Source of the DNA: CAYSWS01 sp964434935
GTDB lineage: Bacteria; Patescibacteriota; WWE3; UBA101185; UBA10185
DNA length: 64,000 nt
Direction: 5' to 3'
Assembly (NCBI GenBank): GCA_964434935.1
Contig: CAYSWS010000002.1
Location: forward strand, 19,125-83,124
Numbering within the stretch: the stretch's first letter is position 1; the number at the start of each line of letters is the position of its first letter. Positions 1-9,236 of this stretch are shown here, piece after piece. The position numbers and the translations under genes were made by a program. The notes beneath the pieces were generated by a model. That model had not been told where the DNA came from. It ran no database searches and was given only the letters and a program-made list of their open reading frames with translations.

Positions 1-1
1 T

Positions 2-1546
2 GCGCAGAAAGTAGCCCAAGCACTAGCGGAAGAACTAACTAATGTGCGTATGCAGGAACAATCTGTTAATGAACCGGAGAGCGAACCTCTGGACCCGGAG
101 TTTCGTCAAGCGTATATTTTCCAGGATTACTATGATCGTATTTTCGATGATCTGAACTCGGATCTTTACTGGGTAATAGTCGAGCATGATCTGACTCCTT
201 TGGACAAAGAACATATAGAATCCCTAAACATCGAAGGGGTAGGTTTTGAGGAAGAACCGGTCAGATATTATCCTGAGGGCAGCTTGGCCTCGCATATACT
301 GGGGTTTGTAGCTTTTAACGAACAGGGTGAGAAGCAGGGGTATTTTGGCATAGAAGGCTCGTTGAACGGTGACCTGAAAGGTAAGCCGGGTAGAATATTG
401 GAGGAAAGAGATGCTTTGGGAAAACCTATACTTATAGGCGGCTACAAAAAGGCAGACCCCATCAAAGGCAGAGATATTTACCTCACCATAAATCGTACCG
501 TTCAGTACGTTGTGGAAAAAAAACTTAAAGAAGGGGTGGAAAAATACGACGCCAGGTCAGGTAGTATTATCGTCATGGACCCGTACACCGACGAAGTGCT
601 GGCTATGGCAAACTATCCCACTTACAGTCCTGATGTCTTTGATTACGATGAGGAAGATGAGGACGCTCATAGAAAGTTGGAGGAAAGGAAGAATCTAGCT
701 ATATCACAAACTTATGAGCCTGGTTCGGTCATGAAGCCCTTTACCATTTCAGCGGCTGTTGAATTGGGTTTGGTTAATCCCCAGACCACTTTTAATGACA
801 AAGGACCGGTTCAGTACTCGGATTATGTAATTGATAACTGGGATGGCAAGCACCATGGTATACAAACCATAGAACAGTTACTGGAGAAATCTAACAACAT
901 CGGTGCGGCTTGGGTAGGACATCAAGTAGGATCACAGAACTTGACCAGATTTTTAACTGAATTCGGGTTTGGAAATAAAACAGAGATCGAATTAGAAGGT
1001 GAGGATACGGGAAACATAAGAGACTATAATACTTGGACAGATATTGACCTGGCCACCATCTCATTTGGGCAAGGAATTTCAGCCACTCCCTTACAGGTTC
1101 TGAACGGCTTTAATACTATTGCTAACGGAGGTTTCCTTCTTCAGCCTAAGATAATATCCAAGATCGTTGATGAGGATAAAGAAATTGTTATGCCTTCGAA
1201 ACAAGTGGATAGAGTGATCTCCAAAGAAACATCCAATACCATGACCAATATGCTCATCAAAGCCACGGAAAGCGGTGAAGCTAAATATTTTGTCATGAAG
1301 AACTATAAAATAGCCGGCAAAACAGGTACCGCGCAAATTCCTGAAGAAGGTAAGTACAACGCTGAGAAAACCAACGCAACTTTTGTAGGATATTTGGCCA
1401 ATAGTAAAAGATTTTCCATGATAGTTAAACTTGAAGAACCCAGGGCCAGCATTTATGCTGCTGAAACAGCCGTCCCTCTCTGGATGGATACGGCCGATGA
1501 GCTGATAAAATATTTTGGCATACCAGCCGACCTTCCCACTGAGTAA
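2..1546 (+). CDS. Class B penicillin-binding protein (FtsI/PBP2 type), 5' end outside window
   Basis: D,D-transpeptidase that cross-links peptidoglycan on the outer face of the membrane. The reading frame is open to the left edge (first full codon at 2), so the N-terminal membrane anchor is missing. Visible are part of the dimerisation domain (GSLASHILGFV, GKPGRILEERDALGKP) and the complete transpeptidase domain. Numbered from the GTG at 44, the three active-site motifs are SVMK at 228-231 (catalytic Ser228), SNN at 283-285 and KTGT at 426-429. The C-terminus (FVGYLA...RFSMIVKLEEP) is typical of the family and complete. Whether it is the septal (FtsI) or elongation (PBP2) enzyme cannot be decided without the N-terminus and upstream genes. 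Confidence 0.93.
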   Translation, partial: AQKVAQALAEELTNVRMQEQSVNEPESEPLDPEFRQAYIFQDYYDRIFDDLNSDLYWVIVEHDLTPLDKEHIESLNIEGVGFEEEPVRYYPEGSLASHILGFVAFNEQGEKQGYFGIEGSLNGDLKGKPGRILEERDALGKPILIGGYKKADPIKGRDIYLTINRTVQYVVEKKLKEGVEKYDARSGSIIVMDPYTDEVLAMANYPTYSPDVFDYDEEDEDAHRKLEERKNLAISQTYEPGSVMKPFTISAAVELGLVNPQTTFNDKGPVQYSDYVIDNWDGKHHGIQTIEQLLEKSNNIGAAWVGHQVGSQNLTRFLTEFGFGNKTEIELEGEDTGNIRDYNTWTDIDLATISFGQGISATPLQVLNGFNTIANGGFLLQPKIISKIVDEDKEIVMPSKQVDRVISKETSNTMTNMLIKATESGEAKYFVMKNYKIAGKTGTAQIPEEGKYNAEKTNATFVGYLANSKRFSMIVKLEEPRASIYAAETAVPLWMDTADELIKYFGIPADLPTE

Positions 1547-1595
1547 ATTCTCTTCCCGCGAGAAATTTGCATTATTTTCTTCTTGTGACAATAGG

Positions 1596-1601
1596 TAAAT
1601 T
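1596..1601 (+). promoter_or_regulatory. -10 element of yraN-like gene, leaderless type
   Basis: TAAATT followed by exactly 6 nt and the GTG start at 1608. No good -35 is seen. The spacing supports the GTG rather than the out-of-frame ATG at 1606. Confidence 0.45.
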
Positions 1602-1607
1602 AAAAAT

Positions 1608-1961
1608 GTGGAAAAAAAAGCTAAAGGATCGGTTGGAGAAAAACTGGCCGCGCTTTATCTGCAAAGGAAAGGTTACAAGATCGTGGATACAAATTGGTAT
1701 TGCCGTTGGGGAGAGATAGATATCATTGCTCTGGATCAAGAACACTTGGTGTTTGTGGAGGTCAAGTTCAGATGCACTTATAATTTTGGCGCAGCCAGCA
1801 GTGCTGTGCATGAGCACAAGTTAAGATCATTAAAAAGAAGTATTTGGCGTTATCTATATTTATACGACAAGTTCGACCGTCCCTGTCGTCTTGATGTTAT
1901 CAGCATACAGGGTGAAAATGGACGTTACCACTTAGAGCATTATAGATCTGTGGATTTTTAA
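1608..1961 (+). CDS. YraN/UPF0102 family nuclease-like protein
   Basis: Small protein (117 aa) of the YraN family, which has a PD-(D/E)XK restriction-endonuclease-like fold and is distantly related to Holliday-junction resolvases; its cellular role is not established. The N-terminal helix (GEKLAALYLQRKGYKI) and the catalytic-type pattern GEID (Glu36, Asp38) followed by EVK (Glu51, Lys53) are present, so metal-binding residues look intact. The start is GTG, and an ATG two bases upstream is out of frame. The last 4 nt overlap the end of the convergent LCP gene. Confidence 0.85.
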   Translation: MEKKAKGSVGEKLAALYLQRKGYKIVDTNWYCRWGEIDIIALDQEHLVFVEVKFRCTYNFGAASSAVHEHKLRSLKRSIWRYLYLYDKFDRPCRLDVISIQGENGRYHLEHYRSVDF

Positions 1962-2950
1962 CGATCTACCGGTGCGTCACTCTGGAGCTTGTTCAGGATA
2001 TCAGTTTTAAAGGTTTGGTAATTACCGTCCAGCGGCACTACCGTCCAGGCACCTCCGTAATCTTCTGCCGGGGGTGAATAAAGGTATTCATAGTCGAGAT
2101 ATAAAGAACTAAATGTATATTTATCCTTGTCTTTGTAAAAATCCCAGAGATATTTGGTATCCGCTAGCTCAAGATTGGTGCTCATTCTGCCCTGGGTCAC
2201 GGTTTTGAAAGCATTTTCCACTACCATGGGATTAAAAAGGCTGCTAGGCTGCATGATCGCCCTCAGCATACCGATCAAGATCTTGTGCTGCCTTCTCATG
2301 CGTGCCCAGTCGCTGCCTTCGCCGTTATCTCCCTTTCTTGACCGGGCAAAGACAAGGGCATCCTGGCCTGAAAGCTGTTCTTCGCCCTGGGTGAAAGTGA
2401 CTGTTTGTATGTCCAAGGTCTCATCGACCGGGTAATTAGGGTCAGTAAAAGTTCTATCCACAGTGACCGGAACTCCGCCCATGGCATCTACAATCCAGGA
2501 AAAGTCTTCAAAATCGGTCAAAATGTATCTCTGGGGCTCAAGACCGGTAATTTCGGTCACGGCTCTTTTCATAGCCTCCCAGCCGGAATTTACGAACAAA
2601 CCGTTTATTTTACTTCCCTCATACCACAAGTCTCTGGGAATTGATGCCAGGACCACGTTGTTCTTTAAAGGATTAATAGACACCAGGATCATGACGTCGC
2701 TTCTAAAACCATATTCCAGTTTGCTTCTCCTATCTATGCCCAAAAGTAGAATATTGATGGGATTGCCCAGCGGATAAAGTTCCTCGAGCCTTTGCGGCTG
2801 CTCTTTTTCTTTGGCCATCCTCGAAAAAGGACTTATAGTCACGCTGGTATCAGCACCAGCGGATCTTGGTTCCTTATTAGCTTGATGGGCCACATAGCCC
2901 AAAACACCAAGAGAAATTACTAAAGTAATAGCTAATACTCGTTTCCACAT
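1958..2950 (-). CDS. LytR-CpsA-Psr (LCP) family phosphotransferase
   Basis: 330-aa membrane-anchored protein of the LCP family, which transfers polyprenyl-phosphate-linked glycopolymers to the cell wall or to surface proteins. Residues about 4-22 form an N-terminal signal anchor. The LCP core follows: LLLGIDRR...GFRSDVMILVSI, the IPRD motif, GGVPVTVD, and FARSRKG...DWARMRRQ with the conserved Arg/Asp residues that bind the lipid pyrophosphate. It overlaps yraN by 4 nt tail to tail. Its acceptor is unknown; the glycan genes at 43-48 kb are plausible partners by function only. Confidence 0.9.
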   Translation of the reverse strand: MWKRVLAITLVISLGVLGYVAHQANKEPRSAGADTSVTISPFSRMAKEKEQPQRLEELYPLGNPINILLLGIDRRSKLEYGFRSDVMILVSINPLKNNVVLASIPRDLWYEGSKINGLFVNSGWEAMKRAVTEITGLEPQRYILTDFEDFSWIVDAMGGVPVTVDRTFTDPNYPVDETLDIQTVTFTQGEEQLSGQDALVFARSRKGDNGEGSDWARMRRQHKILIGMLRAIMQPSSLFNPMVVENAFKTVTQGRMSTNLELADTKYLWDFYKDKDKYTFSSLYLDYEYLYSPPAEDYGGAWTVVPLDGNYQTFKTDILNKLQSDAPVDR

Positions 2951-2996
2951 AAGAATAAGGATAGTTTAAATACCTTTTTTTCTCAACAACATAGTC

Positions 2997-3025
2997 TTGA
3001 TGATTGATGCGACTTTGTATATGAT
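2997..3025 (+). promoter_or_regulatory. Promoter of the two-component operon, leaderless type
   Basis: -35 TTGATG (2997-3002), 17-bp spacer, -10 TATGAT (3020-3025), then 6 nt to the ATG at 3032. Good sigma70-type match; predicted transcription start is at the start codon. Confidence 0.6.
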
Positions 3026-3031
3026 TAGTCT

Positions 3032-3433
3032 ATGCCCAAAAAGATAGTCGTGGTCGAAGACGATCAAGCCTTTTACAATTTGTGTGCCACCGAACTCAAG
3101 CTCAAGGGCTATGATGTGGTGCATGTGGCCGACGGTAACATGGCGGTATCGCGTATTAGGGAAGAGCTGCCGGACCTCATACTGCTCGATATCATTCTCC
3201 CGGGAATAAATGGCCTGGATATCCTAAAAGAACTCAAAGAAGCTGAAGAGACAGCAGAAATTGCTGTCATTATGCTTACTAATTTTGGTACGGATGAGAA
3301 TATTTCCAAAGCCGTAGAGCTAGGAGCCGACGATTACCTCATGAAATATAACCTGGTACCCTCAGAACTGCCTGAAAAACTTGCTTCCTATCTGGGTGAA
3401 GACTCAGAAGCAGGTGTTTCTCTGACTGGTTAA
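3032..3433 (+). CDS. Single-domain response regulator
   Basis: 133-aa receiver domain with no output domain. The phosphorylation site is complete: acidic pair Asp10/Asp11, phospho-acceptor Asp53 in LLDIILPG, Thr83 (MLTNF) and Lys105 (YLMKYN). It lies 2 nt before the histidine kinase and is surely co-transcribed with it. With no DNA-binding domain it must signal by protein contact, as CheY or Spo0F do; the target cannot be read from this window. Confidence 0.93.
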   Translation: MPKKIVVVEDDQAFYNLCATELKLKGYDVVHVADGNMAVSRIREELPDLILLDIILPGINGLDILKELKEAEETAEIAVIMLTNFGTDENISKAVELGADDYLMKYNLVPSELPEKLASYLGEDSEAGVSLTG

Positions 3434-3435
3434 AT

Positions 3436-4299
3436 ATGATAGACCCTACACTAAGCCTATTTTTAGTCATCGCTATGAGCGTTTTAACCCTGATGTTCTT
3501 TTTGCTGTTGTTCCTGTTCTTGAAAAAAGACCAAGACCTCTTGCAGCTTAAAGCAAAATATGAGCACCTACTGAAAATGGAATCTGAGCACTTCAAGCAA
3601 AGCAAGCAAAGAGATGATTACGTGGCTATGATGGTGCATGAGTTACGCTCTCCGCTATCTGTTATCAAAGGTTCGGCGGATCTGGTGGTGCGGGAAGAGA
3701 AGAATTTACAAGAAGATCAAAAATATACTTTATTAGGGCAGATCAAGGAGTCAGCTAATGATCTGCTGGAAGTGGTCAATGACATCCTGGATGTTTCCAA
3801 GATAGAATCAGGCCGATTTGAGATCAAGAAGAAGAAAGGCAATATTAACAAAGTCTTACAGGAAGAGGCGGAGTACTATATGGCGTTAGCCAGAGATAGA
3901 GAGATCGGTGTGCAAACGGAGCTCTCTAACGAGATCCCTGAATTTGAATTTGATGAGGACAGGATCAAGCATGTCATGAACAATTTATTATCGAACGCTT
4001 TAAAATTCACTGAGGCTGGGGGAAAGGTAGTGATCCAGTCTAATTCCATTGATAAATACCATGTTGAAGTTATTGTGTCCGATACGGGCAGCGGCGTTCC
4101 GGATGATATGAAAGGCAAATTATTTAATAAATTTGTGCAAATGGAAAATAGGAAAGAAGTTAAGGAGAAGGGAACCGGCCTGGGATTAGTAATAGCTAAA
4201 GGAATTGTTGAGGCACACGGCGGCAGCATTTGGGTGGAGGATAATCAACCGGTGGGAGCTAAGTTCATATTCACTATACCTGTGTCCGATCCCGTATAG
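3436..4299 (+). CDS. Membrane sensor histidine kinase
   Basis: 287-aa kinase with one N-terminal membrane helix (about 7-29), a short coiled linker, a HisKA dimerisation domain with phospho-accepting His68 (MMVHELRSP), and a HATPase_c domain with N box (NNLLSNALKF), G1 (DTGSGVP) and G2 (GTGLGL). There is no extracellular or PAS sensor domain, so the signal is probably sensed in or near the membrane. It is coupled to the preceding regulator and followed after 2 nt by the sugar mutase, which may only reflect genome compaction. Confidence 0.93.
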   Translation: MIDPTLSLFLVIAMSVLTLMFFLLLFLFLKKDQDLLQLKAKYEHLLKMESEHFKQSKQRDDYVAMMVHELRSPLSVIKGSADLVVREEKNLQEDQKYTLLGQIKESANDLLEVVNDILDVSKIESGRFEIKKKKGNINKVLQEEAEYYMALARDREIGVQTELSNEIPEFEFDEDRIKHVMNNLLSNALKFTEAGGKVVIQSNSIDKYHVEVIVSDTGSGVPDDMKGKLFNKFVQMENRKEVKEKGTGLGLVIAKGIVEAHGGSIWVEDNQPVGAKFIFTIPVSDPV

Positions 4300-4301
4300 T
4301 C

Positions 4302-5687
4302 ATGGAAATTCCAAAAAATATATTCAGAAATTATGATATCAGAGGTACGTATCCAGAAGAGATAAACTACCAGAATTCAAAGCTTATAGGCAGAGTGCTG
4401 GGCACTCATATTTGGAAAAAAGGTTTTAATAATGTGGTTGTGGCCAGAGACGACAGAGAAAGCTCGCCCGAGATCTCTAAGGCTTTGATCGAAGGTTTGA
4501 TCAGCACGGGATGTAATGTAACGGATATAGGCATCTCTTTAACACCGGTCATACATTTTCTTACTTGTACACAGAATTTTGATCTGGGAGTGGTGGTAAC
4601 AGCCAGCCACAATCCCAAGCAGTTCAATGGTTTCAGGATAGATTACAAACACGCCAAATCCATGTATGGGGACCTTATACTTATGCTGAGGTTCATGATC
4701 GAAAGGGAGGAGTTCTTGAGCGGAGAAGGCTCAGCGGAAGTAAAAGATCTTTCGCCTTATTATATAGACTATTTATCGGATAAATTCAATTTCAAGTCGT
4801 CTTTGAGAGTGGTCATTGATTGTGGTTGCGGAGCGGCCAGTGAGATAGCGCCCAAGATCTATCAGAACATTGGTTGCAGCGTCATCCCGGTGAACTGCAA
4901 TTATGATAGTAACTTTCCGCACGGTGTGCCCGACCCCGAGAACACTCTTTTTATGGATGAGATAAAAGAAAATGTCCTTAAACATAAGGCCGATGTTGGT
5001 TTTGGCTATGACACTGACGGGGATAGGTTTGGTGTGGTAGATGAAAAAGGTAATATTTACGACACGGACATGATCTTGCTTCTCTTCGCTGAGTATGTGC
5101 TCAAGGAAAATCCCGGCAGGATAGTGTGCTACGACGTAAAATGTTCCTCGGCTGTGGACGACTATATTAGAAAGATGGGAGGTGTGCCTAAGATCATGCG
5201 CACCGGACATCCCTATTTTGCCGAAGAAGTGCAAACCGAGGCAGTACTGGGAGCGGAGTTTTCAGGTCACGTGTATTTTTCCGACGACTATTTTGGCTAT
5301 GACGATGGTGTATATGCTTCCTGCAGGGTATTAAAGATCATGCAGGAAAGCGGTAAAAGTTTATCTGAGCTTATGGCTAAGTACCCTAAGAAAGCCTCCA
5401 CGCATGAGATAAAGGTCAGTTGCCCGGATGAAGAAAAGTTCAAAGTCGTGAACGGCATAAAAATATATCTCATGAACGAAGTTTCGTACCGAAAAATGAT
5501 AGATATTGATGGGGTGAGGGCCAACATTACGGATACCGGCTGGTTTTTGATCCGCGCTTCAAATACGTCGCCTTATTTAAGTATCAGGGTGGAGGGTAAG
5601 GACGAGGAGGAAAAGGAAAAAATATTGGAAATTGTGAGAAGCGCTTTAAAAAGTGTTAGTATTGTACAGTTGGAAATAAATTTTTAA
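4302..5687 (+). CDS. Phosphomannomutase/phosphoglucomutase
   Basis: 461-aa alpha-D-phosphohexomutase interconverting hexose 1- and 6-phosphates, feeding nucleotide-sugar synthesis (see galU at 47.8 kb). It has the catalytic serine loop TASHNP near residue 105, the Mg-binding loop DTDGDRFG, a sugar-binding FSGH loop, and the C-terminal phosphate-binding stretch (RASNTSPYLSIRVE). Length fits the bacterial ManB/AlgC group. Substrate preference (Man or Glc) cannot be decided. It starts 2 nt after the kinase stop and has no clear ribosome-binding site. Confidence 0.92.
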   Translation: MEIPKNIFRNYDIRGTYPEEINYQNSKLIGRVLGTHIWKKGFNNVVVARDDRESSPEISKALIEGLISTGCNVTDIGISLTPVIHFLTCTQNFDLGVVVTASHNPKQFNGFRIDYKHAKSMYGDLILMLRFMIEREEFLSGEGSAEVKDLSPYYIDYLSDKFNFKSSLRVVIDCGCGAASEIAPKIYQNIGCSVIPVNCNYDSNFPHGVPDPENTLFMDEIKENVLKHKADVGFGYDTDGDRFGVVDEKGNIYDTDMILLLFAEYVLKENPGRIVCYDVKCSSAVDDYIRKMGGVPKIMRTGHPYFAEEVQTEAVLGAEFSGHVYFSDDYFGYDDGVYASCRVLKIMQESGKSLSELMAKYPKKASTHEIKVSCPDEEKFKVVNGIKIYLMNEVSYRKMIDIDGVRANITDTGWFLIRASNTSPYLSIRVEGKDEEEKEKILEIVRSALKSVSIVQLEINF

Positions 5688-5717
5688 AATATAATATAAA
5701 GTTAGGATATTTTTCTT

Positions 5718-7985
5718 ATGAACAAAAAAACTGCCCCCATATTGAGATTTAATGAGGTTCGAAAGACTGACATACCATTGGTGGGAGGAAAAGGTGCCAA
5801 TTTAGGAGAAATGGTTCACGCCGGCATCCCCGTGCCTGATGGTTTCATCGTTACAGCTAAGGCTTATTACGATTTTCTCAAGCTCACATCGTTAAAACAG
5901 AAGATCTTGACCGAACTTTCGGGTTTGGATGTAGATGACTCTAAAAAGCTGCAGCAAGCCTCAGAAAGAGTGAAGACCGCTATTTTAAGAGCTAAGATGC
6001 CTGACGAATTGGCGGAAAAGATCAAGAAATCCTATCACGAGCTGTGCGGTAGCCACGATAAACTGGTAGCCGTCAGGTCCTCAGCTACGGCCGAGGATCT
6101 TCCCGATGCCTCATTTGCCGGACAGCAGGAGACTTACTTGAATATTAAGGGTTGGGAACAAGTTGTTAAGAATACTCAGAAATGCTGGGCTTCGCTTTTT
6201 ACTTCCAGAGCTATTTTTTATCGTACGGAAAAGGGGTTTAGCCACTTTAAGATAGGCATCGCCGTACCGGTGCAGCTCATGGTGCAGTCTGAGGTTTCGG
6301 GGATCATGTTCACGGTCAATCCCCTGACCAATAATCCCAAAGAAGTGTCCATAGAGGCAGGTTTTGGCCTTGGCCAGCCCATAGTTTCCGGTGAGATCAC
6401 GCCTGACCAGTATATCGTGAGGAAAAAGACCAAAGAAGTGTTATCCAAGGAGATCATGAAACAGACCTGGCAGTACACCATAGAAAAGAAAGTACCCATT
6501 TCTAAAGCTCACCAGAAAAAGCAGAAGTTAAGTGATAAAAAGATTGTTGAGTTGGCTGAGATAGGCATGAAGATCGAGGAGCACTACGGACATCCCCAGG
6601 ACATTGAATGGGGTATGGAGAATAACAAACTTTATATTGTGCAGTCCAGACCGGTGACCACGTTGGATTCTCTGACCAAGCAGGAAACCGTTACTACCAA
6701 GATGGACGCTTCCAAAAAAGGCAAGAAGTTATTGGAAGGTTTAGGCGCTTCACCGGGGGCTGCTTCAGGACCGGTGCGTATAATTGGCAATCCCAACGAG
6801 ATCAACAAGGTTAAAGAGGGCGATGTTCTGGTGGCCGTTATGACCAACCCCGATTATGTGCCGGCCATGAGAAGAGCCGCCGCCATTGTGACCGATGAAG
6901 GAGGTAGGACCAGCCATGCGGCTATTGTCTCCAGAGAGTTGGGAGTGCCGGCGGTGGTCGGTTCCGGACAAGCCACTAAAATGCTAAAAGACGGTGAGAT
7001 CATCACAGTTGATGGTTCTGAAGGCTTTGTTTATGCCGGGGATCTTACCAAAGAGGTCGAGCTGGAAAAAGTCGATACCTCAAAAATGAAAACTGCCACC
7101 AAGATCTATCTTAATCTAGGCGAACCCCAGCTGGCGGTGGAGATGGCACAAAGGAACGTTGACGGTATAGGGTTACTGCGGGCAGAGTTCATGATCGCTA
7201 ACATTGGCAAGCACCCCAGGTTGTTCATCAAGGAGAAAAAGCAGAAAGAGTTCATCGAACAATTGGCTGAAGACTTGGAAACATTTGCCTCAGCCTTTGA
7301 TCCCAGGCCGGTGGTCTACAGATTTACCGATTTCAGGACCAACGAGTACCGCGGCCTTAAAGGCGGCGAGGAGTTTGAGGATGTGGAAGCTAATCCTATG
7401 ATAGGTTACAGAGGTGTGAGCCGCTACATAGAAGATGCAGATGTCTTTAAGCTTGAGGTTGAGGCTATTAAGATCGTGCGCAATAAGAAAGGCTATAAAA
7501 ATCTGCACGTCATGTTCCCCTTTGTACGAACTGTTGAGCAGCTGCAGGAAGTTAAAACAATTATGGCCTCATACGGTCTAAGACGAAGTGGTTCCTTCAA
7601 AGTCTGGATGATGGTGGAGGTTCCCTCCAACGTCATTTTACTGGACGACTTCATAGATGTGGGTATTGATGGTGTTTCCGTAGGTACGAATGACCTGACC
7701 ATGCTCACTTTGGGGGTGGACAGGGATAATGAGCGCGTGGCCAACGTCTACAGCGAAATGAACCAAGCCATACTTAATAGCTTGGAGAAGATCATTACCA
7801 CAGCCAGAAAGAGAGGCATAACCTCATCCATTTGCGGACAAGCACCCTCGGTCTATCCTGAGCTGGTGAAGATGTTAGTGGACTGGGGCATGACCTCGGT
7901 TTCGGTAAGCCCGGACGTTATAGAAAAGACCAGAGCCATTGTCTATGAAATGGAAAAGAAAGTATTGAGCAAGCCCAAGAAATAG
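5718..7985 (+). CDS. ppsA: Phosphoenolpyruvate synthase (pyruvate, water dikinase)
   Basis: 755-aa cytosolic enzyme converting pyruvate + ATP + water to PEP + AMP + Pi. Domain order is an N-terminal ATP-grasp domain (about 18-330, with VRSSATAEDLPDASFAGQQ), the swivelling phosphohistidine domain with GGRTSHAA (His400), and a C-terminal TIM barrel ending in ICGQAPS with the catalytic Cys. It forms a cassette with enolase 9 nt downstream. TATAAT at 5690-5695 and AGGA 11 nt before the ATG suggest its own short-leader promoter. Pyruvate phosphate dikinase is less likely because the spacing matches PpsA. Confidence 0.94.
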   Translation: MNKKTAPILRFNEVRKTDIPLVGGKGANLGEMVHAGIPVPDGFIVTAKAYYDFLKLTSLKQKILTELSGLDVDDSKKLQQASERVKTAILRAKMPDELAEKIKKSYHELCGSHDKLVAVRSSATAEDLPDASFAGQQETYLNIKGWEQVVKNTQKCWASLFTSRAIFYRTEKGFSHFKIGIAVPVQLMVQSEVSGIMFTVNPLTNNPKEVSIEAGFGLGQPIVSGEITPDQYIVRKKTKEVLSKEIMKQTWQYTIEKKVPISKAHQKKQKLSDKKIVELAEIGMKIEEHYGHPQDIEWGMENNKLYIVQSRPVTTLDSLTKQETVTTKMDASKKGKKLLEGLGASPGAASGPVRIIGNPNEINKVKEGDVLVAVMTNPDYVPAMRRAAAIVTDEGGRTSHAAIVSRELGVPAVVGSGQATKMLKDGEIITVDGSEGFVYAGDLTKEVELEKVDTSKMKTATKIYLNLGEPQLAVEMAQRNVDGIGLLRAEFMIANIGKHPRLFIKEKKQKEFIEQLAEDLETFASAFDPRPVVYRFTDFRTNEYRGLKGGEEFEDVEANPMIGYRGVSRYIEDADVFKLEVEAIKIVRNKKGYKNLHVMFPFVRTVEQLQEVKTIMASYGLRRSGSFKVWMMVEVPSNVILLDDFIDVGIDGVSVGTNDLTMLTLGVDRDNERVANVYSEMNQAILNSLEKIITTARKRGITSSICGQAPSVYPELVKMLVDWGMTSVSVSPDVIEKTRAIVYEMEKKVLSKPKK

Positions 7986-7994
7986 CACTGCCTT

Positions 7995-9227
7995 ATGCCC
8001 AAAATTAAAGAAATCAAAGCTCATAAGATAGTCAATTCCAGAGGAAGTTGGACTGTTGATACCAGGATCACTCTGGAGGATGGTATGTTCATAGAGCAAC
8101 CTGTCCCCAGCGGAGCTTCCAGAGGAGAAAATGAGGCTGCTTATCTTCCTGTAGAAAAAGCTGTGAGCGTCATATCCACTGTCATCAACGACGCCTTGAA
8201 AGGGGAGGATCCCACACAGCAAAGACGCATTGATAACATATTGTTGGAAATGGACGGCACGGGAAATAAGAAGAATTTGGGTGGTAACAGTATTTTGTCC
8301 GTATCCTTGGGCATAGCTCAGTTGAGTGCCCGGTTTTTAGGCATTGAGCTGTTCGAATATGTCTCTGATCTCTATGGCAAGAAGATCGTAAAAGATCCGC
8401 ACATGAAATTTCCCACACCGGTTTTCAATATTCTCAATGGCGGCAAACATGCCTACAATAATCTCTCCTTCCAAGAATTTATGGTTATTCCGGCGCAAAA
8501 CAGGAATTTCCTCCAGCAAATGGAGATGGGTGTGAACGTCTACATCAAGCTTAAAGATAATTTGCTCAAAAAGGAGTACAGCGTTGGAGTGGGTGACGAA
8601 GGTGGATTTGCTCCTGAAGGATTTACGGCCGACAAAGCACTGACTTTTATAAGAGATGCGGCCAAAAGTATGTATAAATTGGGCGAAGATGTGTTCATGG
8701 GCATGGACGTGGCAGCCGAGTCCTTCGTCGAACACGATGAATACAAGATCTCGGAAGAGGACCTGTCTTTGGGCGTGAGTGAATTCACAGACTACTATGA
8801 GCAAATGATCAACAAGTTCCCGCTCATTTACATTGAAGATCCGTTCTACGAAAAAGATTATGAGGGTTGGGACAAGTTCTACAAGAGATTTTCTCAGCGT
8901 TTGCTGGTAGTAGCTGATGACCTGGTCGTGACCAACACAAAATATCTGCAAAAAGCCATAGATAAGAGGCTGGCTAATGCAGTCATTGTAAAGCCAAATC
9001 AAGTCGGTACGTTATCCGAGACCCTGGATTTTATAAGAATGGCCAAGGGTAATAACATGGCTATAGTTGTGTCTCACAGAAGCGGTGACACAGCCGAAGA
9101 CAGTTTTATAGCCGATCTAGCCCTGGCCGTGGAGGCGGAATTTCTAAAATCAGGTGCTCCCGTAAGGGGAGAACGAGTGGTCAAGTACAATAGGCTGTTG
9201 GATATTTTTTCTGAGATCTCGTCTTAA
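7995..9227 (+). CDS. eno: Enolase
   Basis: 410-aa enzyme interconverting 2-phosphoglycerate and PEP, directly after PEP synthase. Catalytic features are conserved: NGGKHA, GDEGGFAP (Glu), metal ligands in MGMDVAAE, YIEDPF and VADDLV, the catalytic Lys in KPNQVGTLSE, SHRSGDTAED, and VKYNRLL. Two usually invariant N-terminal stretches differ: NSRGSWTVD replaces the common SRGNPTVEV, and PSGASRGENEA has Arg where SGASTG normally has Thr. Function as enolase is still the best call; the altered loop 1 is noted as odd. Confidence 0.92.
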   Translation: MPKIKEIKAHKIVNSRGSWTVDTRITLEDGMFIEQPVPSGASRGENEAAYLPVEKAVSVISTVINDALKGEDPTQQRRIDNILLEMDGTGNKKNLGGNSILSVSLGIAQLSARFLGIELFEYVSDLYGKKIVKDPHMKFPTPVFNILNGGKHAYNNLSFQEFMVIPAQNRNFLQQMEMGVNVYIKLKDNLLKKEYSVGVGDEGGFAPEGFTADKALTFIRDAAKSMYKLGEDVFMGMDVAAESFVEHDEYKISEEDLSLGVSEFTDYYEQMINKFPLIYIEDPFYEKDYEGWDKFYKRFSQRLLVVADDLVVTNTKYLQKAIDKRLANAVIVKPNQVGTLSETLDFIRMAKGNNMAIVVSHRSGDTAEDSFIADLALAVEAEFLKSGAPVRGERVVKYNRLLDIFSEISS

Positions 9228-9236
9228 AAGAGCGGC

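Noticed and set aside
8337..9002. 221-aa open frame antisense to enolase
   Set aside because: The opposite strand encodes nearly all catalytic motifs of enolase; the antisense product looks random.
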